Shown: positions 8,210 to 17,199, counted from the first letter of the stretch. The stretch: 47,388 nt of DNA from Candidatus Laterigemmans baculatus (GCF_010367455.1 NZ_WRPR01000030.1:1-47388); one strand, 5' to 3'. Translations and numbers: made by a program. The notes: generated by a model from the letters alone, not told the origin.

Positions 8210-10513
8210 TTACGCAGGGCTGATCGCCGGCGGCGTATCGGTCGCTCTTCGCTCCCGCTGCCGCCAACTGAGGCTGGTCACGACCGCCAGGATCGACAGT
8301 CCGGCGATGTCGGAAATCGGCACATGGTAGCCGGACATCTCAAACTGCCCTGGATAGAGCGCCAGCGCCGCGGCAATGAACAGCGCAGTCCGCATCCCCC
8401 ATCCCAAACGATGGAAATAGAAACCGGCCATCCCCGCCGCGAGTGCAAGAATCCCCAGAACCGCTGCGGTGATCGCCATTAGCACTCTCAGAATATTCGG
8501 CGGACCTCCGTCGGCAGCCATCAGCAACAGCTCCGGCCGATAGACGAACATATAAGGCAACGTGAAACCGACCAGCGCAAAGCGAAACGAGGCCAGCCCG
8601 GTCTGCATCACACTCGATCCGGCGATCGAAGCGGTCGCATAAGCAGCCAAGGCCACCGGAGGAGTGACCATCGCCATCATTCCAAAGTAGAAGATGAACA
8701 GGTGGGCGGCGAGAATCGGCACGCCCAACGAAGGGTCCGCAAACACCGGCCCGATCACGGTCGCCAAGAGCAGGTAGGAGACGGCCGACGGGAGTCCCAT
8801 CCCGAGAATGATCGAGCAGACCATGATCGCGACTAGCGCCAAAAACAGACTGTTGCCGGCCAGCGGGATGATCGCTTGCGGCACTCCAGTGCCGATCCCG
8901 GTGCGGGAGACCAGCCCGATCACGATCCCGACGCACGACGCAGCGACGATCAGTGCAATTCCGCTGCGCGAGGTGGCTTGAAACGCGTCGAGGATCGTTC
9001 CCCGCCAGGCTCGCATCAGCAGCCCCACGATCAGAACCTCGGCGAGCGTCGCGACGATCGCGTCGTCCCAACTCCCCAACATCGGAAAGGGCAGCTCCCG
9101 ACCGCTGACGGCCACGGTCAGCGATGAGGCCAAGTGGAAGATGGTGAAGTTGAATCGCGCTGCGACTAACAGCGCAACGATTCCTAACAAGCTGGCGAGC
9201 CGAGTCGCGATGCCGACTCGCATCGCCGGATTGAACAGGATCATCACTACCAGCAGTGCCAGCGCGTAGGTGACCGCGCGGAACGGCGAGTAGCCGACCA
9301 TCAACAGTCCCATCAGCGCCCCGAGCGAACCGAAAAAGGTCAGCCCCTCAAAGCTCAAGATCCGCGTCTCTTCAGGGTCCACGGGAGTCGCCGGCTGTGC
9401 GGAAACCGTGTGCACCCGCCGCGCATAAAAATGCACTAGCAAAAATAGAGACAGGTAATAGAGAACCGCCGGCACTAGCGCGGCTTTCATAATCTCCAGA
9501 TAGGTGACCGGCGGATTGCGATTGATGATCTCCAACATCATATACGCCCCGGCTCCCATCACCGGTGGCATCAGCGCCCCGCCGGAAGAAGCCGCGGCCT
9601 CTACCGCCCCAGCGATATGAGGTTTAAACCCGCTGCTTCGCATCAAGGGAATCGTAAACGTCCCGGTCGTAGCCGCGTTGGCCACCGCGCTTCCGGAGAG
9701 CGAGCCCATCAAGCCGCTGGCCAACACCGAAACCTTGGCCGGGCCACCCGACTTGGTGCCAAACAGGCGGGTCGCCAGCGAAATGATGTACTGCGTCGCC
9801 CCGCTCGCTTCCAAAAACGCGCCGAACAGCACGAACAGGAAGACATAGCGAAACATCACATTCAGCGCCGTCCCGAAGACCCCCTCGGTGCGGAGGTAGG
9901 TCTGCCCAAAGATCGCTTCCCAGTCCTGGCCGCCATGGGGAAACAACCAGTCGGGCAAATCGCGCGCGACCGACTCGTGGGCATAGACGATGAACAGGAT
10001 CGCGAGCAGCGGCAATGCGAGCCCGATCGCCCGCCGCGTCGCCTCCAACACCAACAGCAGCCCCACCCCGGCGACCCACTGGTCGAGCTCCGTGTAATTG
10101 GCGGCGCGTTGCCCGAGCTCCGATCCGACCACGACGAGATAACCACAGCAGGCGACCGAGAGGATCGCCAGCCCCACATCGAGCCACCGCACCGCCGTCA
10201 CGTGCTGCAGACGAGGGTGCAGCGGATAGGAGAGAAAGCAAATCGGCAGCCCGATCGCGGCAAAGAGCGCGAGCTGAGCCAGCGTCGACATCGTCGAAAA
10301 ATTGACTTCCAACAACACGTACAGCGAGAGCACGATCGCCAAACTCAGCACGACATAGTGCAAGCCGCGTTCGAAGAGGCTCTTGTCTGCCGCTGAAGGA
10401 GGCGAAGCCTCGGCCGCTGAAGGAGGCGAAGCCTCGGCCGCTGAAGGGAGCGAAGCCTCGGCCGTGTCCACCGAAACATCACGCGACTCGTTACGCGTCG
10501 TCACCGGGTGCAA
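8210..10513 (-). CDS. TAXI-TRAP transporter fused permease (DctQM fusion)
   Basis: 767 aa. The first 50 residues are a cytoplasmic tail with three 8-residue repeats (E-A-S-P-P-S-A-A), encoded by 24-bp units at about 10390-10460. A small DctQ-like four-helix segment and the large DctM channel follow. Conserved DctM signatures are A-S-S-G-G-A-L-M-P-P-V-M-G-A-G-A and G-M-G-L-P-S-A-V-S-Y-L-L-L-A. It lies 23 bp downstream of the TAXI solute-binding gene and is read in the same direction, so the two form an uptake operon. TRAP carriers are sodium- or proton-driven symporters. TAXI systems import small carboxylates or amino acids in the few known cases; the substrate here is unknown. Confidence 0.92.
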   Translation of the reverse strand: MHPVTTRNESRDVSVDTAEASLPSAAEASPPSAAEASPPSAADKSLFERGLHYVVLSLAIVLSLYVLLEVNFSTMSTLAQLALFAAIGLPICFLSYPLHPRLQHVTAVRWLDVGLAILSVACCGYLVVVGSELGQRAANYTELDQWVAGVGLLLVLEATRRAIGLALPLLAILFIVYAHESVARDLPDWLFPHGGQDWEAIFGQTYLRTEGVFGTALNVMFRYVFLFVLFGAFLEASGATQYIISLATRLFGTKSGGPAKVSVLASGLMGSLSGSAVANAATTGTFTIPLMRSSGFKPHIAGAVEAAASSGGALMPPVMGAGAYMMLEIINRNPPVTYLEIMKAALVPAVLYYLSLFLLVHFYARRVHTVSAQPATPVDPEETRILSFEGLTFFGSLGALMGLLMVGYSPFRAVTYALALLVVMILFNPAMRVGIATRLASLLGIVALLVAARFNFTIFHLASSLTVAVSGRELPFPMLGSWDDAIVATLAEVLIVGLLMRAWRGTILDAFQATSRSGIALIVAASCVGIVIGLVSRTGIGTGVPQAIIPLAGNSLFLALVAIMVCSIILGMGLPSAVSYLLLATVIGPVFADPSLGVPILAAHLFIFYFGMMAMVTPPVALAAYATASIAGSSVMQTGLASFRFALVGFTLPYMFVYRPELLLMAADGGPPNILRVLMAITAAVLGILALAAGMAGFYFHRLGWGMRTALFIAAALALYPGQFEMSGYHVPISDIAGLSILAVVTSLSWRQRERRATDTPPAISPA

Positions 10514-10536
10514 CCTTCGAAAAAAGATTGTGGAGA

Positions 10537-11643
10537 CTACTCGCCAGCCGGAGCGGCTACCGCTTCGGCTGGGGCGGACTCGGGCGCGTCGCTGGAGGCC
10601 CCTTCACTGGAGGCCCCTTCACTGGAGGCCCCTTCACTGGCAGCTGGGGCAGCCTCCGCATCGGCCTCCTCACTCCAGATGCCCGCTTCCTTGAAGTAGC
10701 GGATGGCGCCGGGGTGAAACGGCGTCCCGGTATTGCGACTGGCGTTTTCAGGCGTGATCGCTTTGGCTGCGCGATGCCGCTCGGCGATTTGTTCGCGATT
10801 TTCGTAGGCGATGCGGACGAAGTCGTAGACCAGTTGCTCGTCCACGTCGGCGTGGGCGATGAGGTGCGCCGAGCCGACGTTCAGCCCGTGGTAGTCCTCC
10901 TCGATGCCCATGTAGGTGCCGCCCGGGATCACCGCCGGTTCAAAGAACTGGTACTCGCGGATCAATTGCTCTTTGGCCGCCTCGTCGTAGGGAATCAACC
11001 GCAGGTCCATCGCCTGGGCCAATTGGGCGATCGCGGGCGTGGGGACGCCGCCGCCAATCATCGCTGCCGAAACGGCTCCGTCGCCGAGCAGATCGACGGC
11101 GTTTTGTTGGCTGCCGTAGCGGACTTCGAGATCGCTGAGCGCCAGTCCGTGGGCGGCGAGGATCGGTTCGACGAAGTACTCGAACCCGGCTCCTTCGGGA
11201 CCGATGTAGACCCGTTTGCCCTTGAGATCCGCGACCGTCTCGATCCCCGAATCGGCAGCGGTGACGAACATTGCAATGTTCGGGAAGAGCGTCATTACGG
11301 CTCGGGCTTCGTGCGTCTGGTCCCAATCCCCTTCCCCGCGGACGGCGAAGTAGGTGATCGACGAGTTGGACATCGCGAACTGCAGCCGACCGCGACTGAG
11401 CAGCCGAATGTTCTCCATCGAGCCGCCGGTCGACTCGGCGTTGACCCGCCAGTCCGCGTCGCCGCTGTTGTTATTGACGACTTCGCACACCGCCCCGCCG
11501 ACCGTGTAGAACGTGCCGCCGACCGGAGCGGTGCCGACGCTGATGTACTGCCGCTCCCCGCCGCTTCGGTTGCAGCCGGTCGAGAGGATCGCCAAGGACG
11601 CGCTCAAGGAGAACAGAAAACCGTAGCCAATTGTGCGCAGCAT
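10537..11643 (-). CDS. TAXI-family TRAP transporter solute-binding lipoprotein
   Basis: 368 aa from the ATG at 11643, preceded by a GAGAGG Shine-Dalgarno. A longer open frame to 11772 overlaps a palindromic repeat and has no signal at its start. The N-terminus is a lipoprotein signal (L-S-T-G-C, lipid Cys 24). The body carries TAXI signatures: G-T-A-P-V-G-G-T-F-Y-T-V-G near 38-50 and a later L-K-G-K-R-V-Y-I-G-P-E-G-A-G. It should capture the substrate outside the membrane and hand it to the permease encoded just downstream. The C-terminus has a low-complexity tail with three S-S-E-G-A repeats from a 15-bp tandem repeat. The usual TAXI fold length (about 320 aa) is complete. Confidence 0.92.
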   Translation of the reverse strand: MLRTIGYGFLFSLSASLAILSTGCNRSGGERQYISVGTAPVGGTFYTVGGAVCEVVNNNSGDADWRVNAESTGGSMENIRLLSRGRLQFAMSNSSITYFAVRGEGDWDQTHEARAVMTLFPNIAMFVTAADSGIETVADLKGKRVYIGPEGAGFEYFVEPILAAHGLALSDLEVRYGSQQNAVDLLGDGAVSAAMIGGGVPTPAIAQLAQAMDLRLIPYDEAAKEQLIREYQFFEPAVIPGGTYMGIEEDYHGLNVGSAHLIAHADVDEQLVYDFVRIAYENREQIAERHRAAKAITPENASRNTGTPFHPGAIRYFKEAGIWSEEADAEAAPAASEGASSEGASSEGASSDAPESAPAEAVAAPAGE

Positions 11644-11759
11644 AGTGCCTCTCTCGGGCAGGGAAGGCGGGAACCACTGGGGACCGCCATGATAGCACGA
11701 GCCCGAGAGACTCGCACGAGGCTGGGGATTCCTGCGCGACTCAAGAACGCTGTGTGACA

Positions 11760-11834
11760 TATCAGCCGCCACGCGCTAGCGTCCGGTTCCAGCCGCGTTT
11801 CTGGGAACCGGGGGCTAGCGCCCGGCGGCTGATA
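11760..11834. repeat. GCTAGC-centred REP-like palindrome, copy 1
   Basis: A roughly 75-nt imperfect palindrome. The outer arms read TATCAGCCGCC and GGCGGCTGATA, with internal GCTAGC sites and CCGGTTCC/GGAACCGG arms. Related copies are at 14034-14107 and 16211-16283, a partial copy is at 30719-30775, and related half-elements lie at 25043-25235. It lies between the 3' end of the PDZ protein gene and the 5' end of the TAXI gene, both on the minus strand. Confidence 0.85.
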
Positions 11835-11853
11835 CAACGCCGAAACGATGACG

Positions 11854-12891
11854 CTAGTTCTGGCTGCCGCGAACTTCCTGGACCATCTCTTCGACCAGCG
11901 GGACCACCAGGGCAGCCGGAAGGGCGTAGGAGACGACGCGGCCGGCGCGGGCGATATTGACGCCGATCACTTTGCCAGCCGAATCGAGGATTGGACCTCC
12001 GCACTGATCCGGATCGAGCACCGTGTCGTGTTGCAGGACGCTTTCAAAGCCGCTCAAGCGATTGCTGCGGGGACCGTTCAGGCGGCTGTCATTCTCGCTC
12101 TCGAGCATCAGGCTGAACTCGCGGATCTGCGCGTCGAGCTCGACCTTGTCTCCCTCGCGCGAAATCGTCAGGTGCACGTTCTCGCCGGGAAAGCGATCGC
12201 GGAGCGCTTGGATCACCTCGTCGCGACCATCGGCCTCTCGGCCGTCGACCGCCAGAATCTGGTCGCCCGGTTGAATTCCGGCATCGTGAGCCCCGCTGGC
12301 CGGAACGACGACATCGACGCGCGCGTTTCCTTGCTCGTCATTCTCCAGCCGCACGCCGAGACGTCCGTAGGCATGGATCGCTCGCGGCCGGACGCTGACC
12401 ACGCCGAGCCCGATCGGTCGACCGCCCCGCCCGACCGAGATCAAGAAGCTTCCCACCTCCGGTTCGACGGTCGAGAAACTGGCGGTTTCAAGTCCTTCGG
12501 CATCCGCCTGGAGGAGCGCCAAATCGGCCTCTCGACGAACCGCCGCCACCCGCGCGTTGACCAGCCGCTGGTCGGGCAACCGCACCCGGATCGGATCGCC
12601 GCTGAGCTCGCTCCGCTTGGTCAGCACCAATCCGTCGGAGCCGACGACGATTCCCAGCGCCACGGGCTTGCCATCGCTGAACACCTGGACGGTCGCAGCG
12701 CCGGGCGATTCGCAGACCGGCTGCAACAGCTTCATCATCTCGCCGTTATCGCGGCGATTCGAAACGCGAAACGCAAATCGCTCATGGAGCCACTGCGTGT
12801 CACTGGCATCCTGCGCGGTTGCCGCCTGCGGTGGAGCAACTCCAAGCACAGCCACGAGCGATGCCAGAGCCAGCAGGTGCGAACGTCGCAT
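11854..12891 (-). CDS. Secreted degenerate trypsin-like protein with PDZ domain inserted in the protease fold
   Basis: 345 aa from the ATG at 12891 (GGAG 9 nt upstream); ATG 12906 is an alternative. A signal peptide ends near A26. Residues 65-170 look like the first part of an HtrA-type protease barrel. The His position reads L-T-K-R-S-E-L, with S94 where the catalytic His belongs. D123 (R-E-A-D-L-A-L-L) is kept. A PDZ domain follows (about 176-258, L-G-V-R-L then G-I-Q-P-G-D-Q-I-L-A-V-D-G). Only after it comes the serine-loop equivalent D-P-D-Q-C297-G-G-P-I, with Cys for Ser. The missing His and the Cys nucleophile position suggest a pseudoprotease. It lies 22 bp downstream of an intact trypsin/PDZ gene, so an operon and joint function are likely. 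Confidence 0.8.
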   Translation of the reverse strand: MRRSHLLALASLVAVLGVAPPQAATAQDASDTQWLHERFAFRVSNRRDNGEMMKLLQPVCESPGAATVQVFSDGKPVALGIVVGSDGLVLTKRSELSGDPIRVRLPDQRLVNARVAAVRREADLALLQADAEGLETASFSTVEPEVGSFLISVGRGGRPIGLGVVSVRPRAIHAYGRLGVRLENDEQGNARVDVVVPASGAHDAGIQPGDQILAVDGREADGRDEVIQALRDRFPGENVHLTISREGDKVELDAQIREFSLMLESENDSRLNGPRSNRLSGFESVLQHDTVLDPDQCGGPILDSAGKVIGVNIARAGRVVSYALPAALVVPLVEEMVQEVRGSQN

Positions 12892-12913
12892 CACGATCAA
12901 CTCCATTGAGGAC

Positions 12914-14005
12914 TCAGGACGAGGGGTCACGGCCGATTTCCAAGATCACTCGCAACACCGACGCGCCACGCCGCAGCCGCAGGCGGATCTGTTCGCCGGG
13001 CATCGTATCGTCGACCGCATCTTTAAGCGAATTGAAGTCGCTAATGTTCACGTCGCCAAACCGCTCGATCACGTCGCCGGACTTCAGTCCCGCGGCGGCC
13101 GCTGGCGAACCGGGAATCACGTCCTGAATCTCCGCGACCGTGGTATCGGGAGCTCCGCGGACGCCGAGCACTGGACGAAAGCCGGGCAGGAACCCCCAGG
13201 CCTCGGCCGTCACTAAGCGATCCCAGCTGCGGTCGTAGTGATCCACCGGAACGTGGAGGTTATCGGCAACATCGTTCCCGATGCGGCTGTGGACGCCGAT
13301 CAACTCCCCCTCGAGGTTGAACAGCGGGCCACCGCTGTCCCCACCGATCAGCGCACAGTCGGTCACGATCGCTCCGTGGCGAACCGCCAAGATCCGTCCG
13401 ACGCGAGCGACGACGCCGCGGCTCTGCTCATAACCGCCCGGGTGTCCCATCGCCACGCACCACATCCCCGGCTCGAGATCCGCGCTTTGTCCGAGCGTCG
13501 CGTGCGGCCACGGTTTGCCGTCGTCGGTGTCGCTCTTGAGCTTGATCAATCCCGCATCGACTTCGCGGTTCAGCCCCAGCGTCCGGCCAGCGACTTCGCG
13601 ACCGTCGGCCAAGGTGATCGTGACATCACGATCGGCCCGCATCGCCACGTGCGCGGCAGTCAGGATGTAGCCATCCCCAGTGATGATCACTCCGCAGCCT
13701 TGAGAGATCCCAATCTGGACGCTGACCGTGCAGGCTGCCGCCAAGCGTGCCACTTGGCGTTGCTGCTGCTCCATCGCCGAGAGCTGTTCGAGCGATTCGG
13801 GGGTTTCCCCATCGAGGACTGGCTCCAGCTCGGCCGGAGCCGCGACAAACGTCCGACCCGCTGCCGTGCTCGGCTGCGGCGATTCCTGAGCCCAGGTCCA
13901 GGACCCTGGAGCCAGCAACAGCCCGAGCACCAGTACTCGCCCAAGCACCAGCAGGCGCACCAGCGGCCCACGCGTCGCTCTCATTTTCTTTGCGTGCATT
14001 CTCAC
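12914..14005 (-). CDS. Secreted trypsin-like serine protease with C-terminal PDZ domain
   Basis: 363 aa. A signal/anchor segment at 16-40 ends A-W-T-W-A-Q-like. The protease domain (about 90-255) has a complete triad: H119 in T-A-A-H-V, D150 in N-R-E-V-D-A-G-L-I, and S224 in G-G-D-S-G-G-P-L. One PDZ domain follows (about 275-355, G-L-K-S-G-D-V-I-E-R-F-G). The layout is HtrA/DegP/DegS-like with one PDZ, implying protein quality control or a signalling protease outside the cytoplasmic membrane. Its stop lies 22 bp before the start of the degenerate PDZ/protease gene, in the same direction. Confidence 0.9.
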   Translation of the reverse strand: MRMHAKKMRATRGPLVRLLVLGRVLVLGLLLAPGSWTWAQESPQPSTAAGRTFVAAPAELEPVLDGETPESLEQLSAMEQQQRQVARLAAACTVSVQIGISQGCGVIITGDGYILTAAHVAMRADRDVTITLADGREVAGRTLGLNREVDAGLIKLKSDTDDGKPWPHATLGQSADLEPGMWCVAMGHPGGYEQSRGVVARVGRILAVRHGAIVTDCALIGGDSGGPLFNLEGELIGVHSRIGNDVADNLHVPVDHYDRSWDRLVTAEAWGFLPGFRPVLGVRGAPDTTVAEIQDVIPGSPAAAAGLKSGDVIERFGDVNISDFNSLKDAVDDTMPGEQIRLRLRRGASVLRVILEIGRDPSS

Positions 14006-14033
14006 TCCCGCCGGTCGCTCCCCGTAACTTGTG

Positions 14034-14107
14034 ATCAGCCGCCGGGCGCTAGCCCCCGGTTCTCGAAAACGCGGTGAGAACCGGACGCTAGCCGTGTGGC
14101 GGCTGAT
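14034..14107. repeat. GCTAGC-centred REP-like palindrome, copy 2
   Basis: An imperfect palindrome opening ATCAGCCGCCGGGCGCTAGC and closing with GCGGCTGAT, in the divergent region between the protease (minus strand) and the SDR gene (plus strand). It is followed by TAAATAA-x-TTGGGCTAGC, a tail also present after the partial copy at 30719-30775. The rest of the 278-nt divergent spacer (14006-14283) shows no clear promoter. Confidence 0.85.
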
Positions 14108-14283
14108 AAATAACTTGGGCTAGCAGAGTCGGCTCAACATTTCCAGCAGAACAGTACGCGAGGGCAGCGCATCGGGTTGCCGACCGCCCGCTTTCCCTAT
14201 AGACCGACTGAAATCATTGTAGACAACCCGCGAGAGTCCAGGGGCGGGTTTGTTTCCTATCGAATCGCCAAACCGAGCCCGGC

Positions 14284-15249
14284 ATGACGCTCTATGACGC
14301 TTCTTCCGACACTTCGCCTGCCGCGAAGTCGGCGTTGATCTTCGGTTGTGGATACTTGGGCATTCGCGTCGCCCGGAAGCTGATTTGCGAAGGCTGGCGG
14401 GTAGCCGCCCTGACCCGCAGCGCGGACCGCGCCCGCGCCTTGGCCGCCGAGGGCATCGATCCCCAACTGGGCGACTGGAACGATCGCCGCGCGCTCAGCG
14501 GACTGCACGCGACGGCCCGAACCGCCACGCACGTGCTGGTCTCGGTGGGTTACGATCCGCGGTCGAAAAAATCGCGGCACGAGGTGTATGTCGAGGGACT
14601 GCGGGGGGCGCTCGAGGTGATCTCCCCGGCGAGCCGCGTCTGCTACGTCAGCTCGACCGGCGTCTTCCACCAGCACGACGGTCGCTGGGTCGACGAGTGC
14701 TCGCCTTGCCATCCGGCGAGCGAAGGAGGGGCCGCGCATCTGCGGGCCGAGGAACTTTTGCGGCGCGTTCGCCCGCCGCAATCGCGTGCGGCGACGGTCG
14801 TGTTGCGGATGGCGGGACTGTACGGGCCGGGGCGCGTTCCACGGCTGGCCATGATCCGCCGCGGCGAGCCGATCGCGACGGCGAGCGAGGGATTCTTGAA
14901 CCTGATCCACATCGACGATGCCGCCGAGTGCGTGCTGCGGGCCTGGGCTCACCCGGCTCCGGCCCCCTTGTACCTGATCGCCGACGGGCACCCGGTCGTC
15001 CGAGCCGAGTACTACCAGGAGATGGCTCGCCTGAGCGGCAGCCCCCCAGTCCGCTTCACCGCCTCCACCGCTTCGTCTCCCACCGCTTCGTCTCCCACCG
15101 CTTCGTCTCCGACCGCTTCGTCGCGGGGCGATTCGAACAAGCGGATTTGGACCCATCGGATGCAGCGCGATTTGCTCAGCCGGCTGGCGTTTCCCAGCTA
15201 CCGCCACGGGCTGCGCGCGATCCTCGGCAACGAAGCTCGGCGAGGGTAA
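14284..15249 (+). CDS. NAD(P)-dependent SDR/epimerase-family protein
   Basis: 321 aa. A nucleotide-binding G21-C-G23-Y-L-G26 loop follows a short N-terminal extension. Extended-SDR features include C-Y-V-S-S-T-G-V-F (about 120-128), an R-M-A-G-L-Y-G-P-G-R segment and a H-I-D-D-A-A-E motif, as in YeeZ-like NAD-dependent epimerase/dehydratases. No classical Y-x3-K was found by eye, so catalysis is uncertain. Near residue 260 there is a low-complexity insert of four T-A-S-S-P units from a 15-bp tandem repeat (about 15060-15121). It stands alone, transcribed away from the protease pair. Confidence 0.8.
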   Translation: MTLYDASSDTSPAAKSALIFGCGYLGIRVARKLICEGWRVAALTRSADRARALAAEGIDPQLGDWNDRRALSGLHATARTATHVLVSVGYDPRSKKSRHEVYVEGLRGALEVISPASRVCYVSSTGVFHQHDGRWVDECSPCHPASEGGAAHLRAEELLRRVRPPQSRAATVVLRMAGLYGPGRVPRLAMIRRGEPIATASEGFLNLIHIDDAAECVLRAWAHPAPAPLYLIADGHPVVRAEYYQEMARLSGSPPVRFTASTASSPTASSPTASSPTASSRGDSNKRIWTHRMQRDLLSRLAFPSYRHGLRAILGNEARRG

Positions 15250-15385
15250 CGCCGGGTCCGCGCGCCGCTGCCCCTCCCGAAAGGGCCCCGTTTTTCCTAT
15301 GCTCACGTTTTAGCACCGGTGGGGAAAGCCCGCGTCGAGAGCCAGCCATCCCCTCCCCTTTTCGCCGCTTGGAGTACGCTTCGTT

Positions 15386-16195
15386 ATGCTGACCCGAAAA
15401 CCCTTATTTCCCGGCATCATCGAGCTGAATTTCCAGGCGGGAGAAGTCCTCGGCTGCAACGTCTACCTGATCTACGATGGCGATGAGTGGATCCTGATCG
15501 ACATCGGCTACGAGGAGACGGTGGATGATTACATCGAGTTGATTCGGCAACTCGATTTTCCGCTGGCCCACTGCAAGACGCTGGTCGCCACCCACGCCGA
15601 CGTCGATCACATCCAAGGTTTGGCCAAAGCCAAGCAACTGCTGCGGACGACGATCACGGCTCATCCGAACGCCGTCACGCCCCTGCAGACAGGCGACCGC
15701 CTGCGGACGCTCGCCGAGATCGAACCGCAAGGGCTGGACCTGGAGATGCCGCCGGTGGAGATCGATACGACGGTGGTCGACGGCGACATCCTCCGCGTCG
15801 GCTCGATCGAGCTGGAAGTCTGGCACACCCCGGGGCACACCGACAGCCAGCTCGCCTTCCGCACCGGCGACATCTTGCTGAGCGGCGACAACATCTATCG
15901 CGACGGCTGCATCGGGGCAGTCGATCCCCACCACGGCAGCGATCTCGGCGCGTTCGTCGAATCGCTCGAGCGGATCCGCGACAGCGACGTCCGCTGGTTG
16001 CTGCCCAGCCACGGGCCGATCTTCGAAAAAGACAACGCGATGCTCGAGCGGACGATCAAACGCGTCCGCGGCTACCTGACGATGGCCGATTTCGGCACGC
16101 TCGCCGAGAGCTGGCCGCTGATGGACGAGTGGGAGAACGAAGTCGCCGAAGGCACGCTCCCCGAAGGCGTCGGCAACGTCGACGCGCAGAGCTGA
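15386..16195 (+). CDS. MBL-fold metallo-hydrolase with HxDxDH variant motif
   Basis: 269 aa. The metallo-beta-lactamase core is clear. The metal motif reads T-H70-A-D72-V-D74-H75, so the usual second His of HxHxDH is Asp. The other ligands are present: H151 (H-T-P-G-H-T), D168 (L-S-G-D-N) and H209 (L-P-S-H-G-P). The glyoxalase II-like layout suggests a thioester or other hydrolase in the cytoplasm; the substrate is not evident. No signal peptide. A C-terminal helical segment (about 215-265) follows the core. Monocistronic. Confidence 0.85.
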   Translation: MLTRKPLFPGIIELNFQAGEVLGCNVYLIYDGDEWILIDIGYEETVDDYIELIRQLDFPLAHCKTLVATHADVDHIQGLAKAKQLLRTTITAHPNAVTPLQTGDRLRTLAEIEPQGLDLEMPPVEIDTTVVDGDILRVGSIELEVWHTPGHTDSQLAFRTGDILLSGDNIYRDGCIGAVDPHHGSDLGAFVESLERIRDSDVRWLLPSHGPIFEKDNAMLERTIKRVRGYLTMADFGTLAESWPLMDEWENEVAEGTLPEGVGNVDAQS

Positions 16196-16210
16196 GTGCC
16201 TCGACATCAA

Positions 16211-16283
16211 ATCAGCCGCCGGGCGCTAGCCCCCGGTTCCCGAAAACGCCGTGACAACCGGATGCTAGCGCGTTGCGGCTGAT
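16211..16283. repeat. GCTAGC-centred REP-like palindrome, copy 3
   Basis: It opens ATCAGCCGCCGGGCGCTAGC, identical to copy 2 over its first 20 nt, and closes GCGGCTGAT. It lies in the gap between the convergent MBL-hydrolase gene (ends 16195) and prmC (ends 16297), filling nearly all of it, where it could act as a bidirectional transcription barrier or mRNA-stabilising hairpin. That role is inference. Confidence 0.85.
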
Positions 16284-16296
16284 ATGTCCAGCGAGG

Positions 16297-17199
16297 TCAC
16301 TCCGCTCGCGTGGTGCTGAGGACTCGGCGGTGGCCGGCCAGGTCCTTGATGAACTTCGTCGCTTCGTAGCCGCCGTGCTGTTCGACGAGCTGCTGCGAGG
16401 CGTCGGCGATCATCGGACTGAGCTCGAGAATCAACCGCCCACCGGGAACCAACCGCACCGCGGCTTCGGCAACGAGCCGCTCGATCACCTCGGTCCCTCG
16501 CGGTCCCGCGAGCAGCGCCATCTGCGGCTCGTGCTCCCGGACTTCGGCGGCAAGCGCGTCGTATTCGCTCTGGCTGACGTACGGCGGATTGCTGCAGATG
16601 ATGTCGATCGCGGGCTCGGCGGGGATCGGCTCGAGCAGATCGCCAACGACCGCCCGGACGCGGTCATCGAGCTGGTGCTGATGGATGTTGTAGCTGGCGA
16701 TCTCCAGAGCTTCGGGCGAGAGATCGGTCGCGGTGACTTCGCACTCGGGCAAATTCTTGGCGATGGCGACGGCGATCGCACCGCTGCCGGTACAGCAATC
16801 GACGATCCGCAGCGGCCGCTCGGTGGCTCTGCCCGCCGCCCGCCATGCCTTGGCTTGATCGAGGGCTTCGATCACCACGTGCTCGGTTTCGGGACGAGGA
16901 ATCAACGTCGCTTCGCTGACTCGCAGATCGAGCGAATAGAACTCCTTGTGGCCCACGAGATAGGCGACCGGAGTTCCCTCGCCGCGACGGCGAACGAGTT
17001 CCCGAAACGCCTCCCGAACCTCGGGAGTCGGCTCCTGATTGAAAGCCGTGTAGAGATCGATCCGCGACGAACCCCGGGCTTCGGCCAGCAAGACTTCCGC
17101 ATCGAGCCGTGGCGACTCGAAACCCCGCTTCTTAAAAAACTGCGTCGTCCACTCCAGCAATCGAAGCACGGTCCATGGCTCGGCCTGCCCGGTCGTCAT
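16297..17199 (-). CDS. prmC: Peptide chain release factor N5-glutamine methyltransferase PrmC
   Basis: 300 aa from the ATG at 17199, with an AGGA Shine-Dalgarno just upstream; a longer open frame overlaps prfA and is not used. The SAM-binding motif is V-D134-C-C-T-G-S-G (Cys-Cys where many homologues have Leu-Gly), and the substrate-glutamine motif N204-P-P-Y207 is intact. The N-terminal helical domain and R-P-E-T-E (102-106) are typical. PrmC methylates the GGQ glutamine of release factors. It follows prfA by 11 bp, the common prfA-prmC arrangement, so its substrate is made from the same message. Confidence 0.95.
   Translation of the reverse strand: MTTGQAEPWTVLRLLEWTTQFFKKRGFESPRLDAEVLLAEARGSSRIDLYTAFNQEPTPEVREAFRELVRRRGEGTPVAYLVGHKEFYSLDLRVSEATLIPRPETEHVVIEALDQAKAWRAAGRATERPLRIVDCCTGSGAIAVAIAKNLPECEVTATDLSPEALEIASYNIHQHQLDDRVRAVVGDLLEPIPAEPAIDIICSNPPYVSQSEYDALAAEVREHEPQMALLAGPRGTEVIERLVAEAAVRLVPGGRLILELSPMIADASQQLVEQHGGYEATKFIKDLAGHRRVLSTTRAE

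Noticed and set aside
10537-11772. N-terminal extension of the TAXI protein up to 11772
   Set aside because: The added 43 residues run into a palindromic repeat. The inner ATG at 11643 has a Shine-Dalgarno and begins a proper lipoprotein signal.
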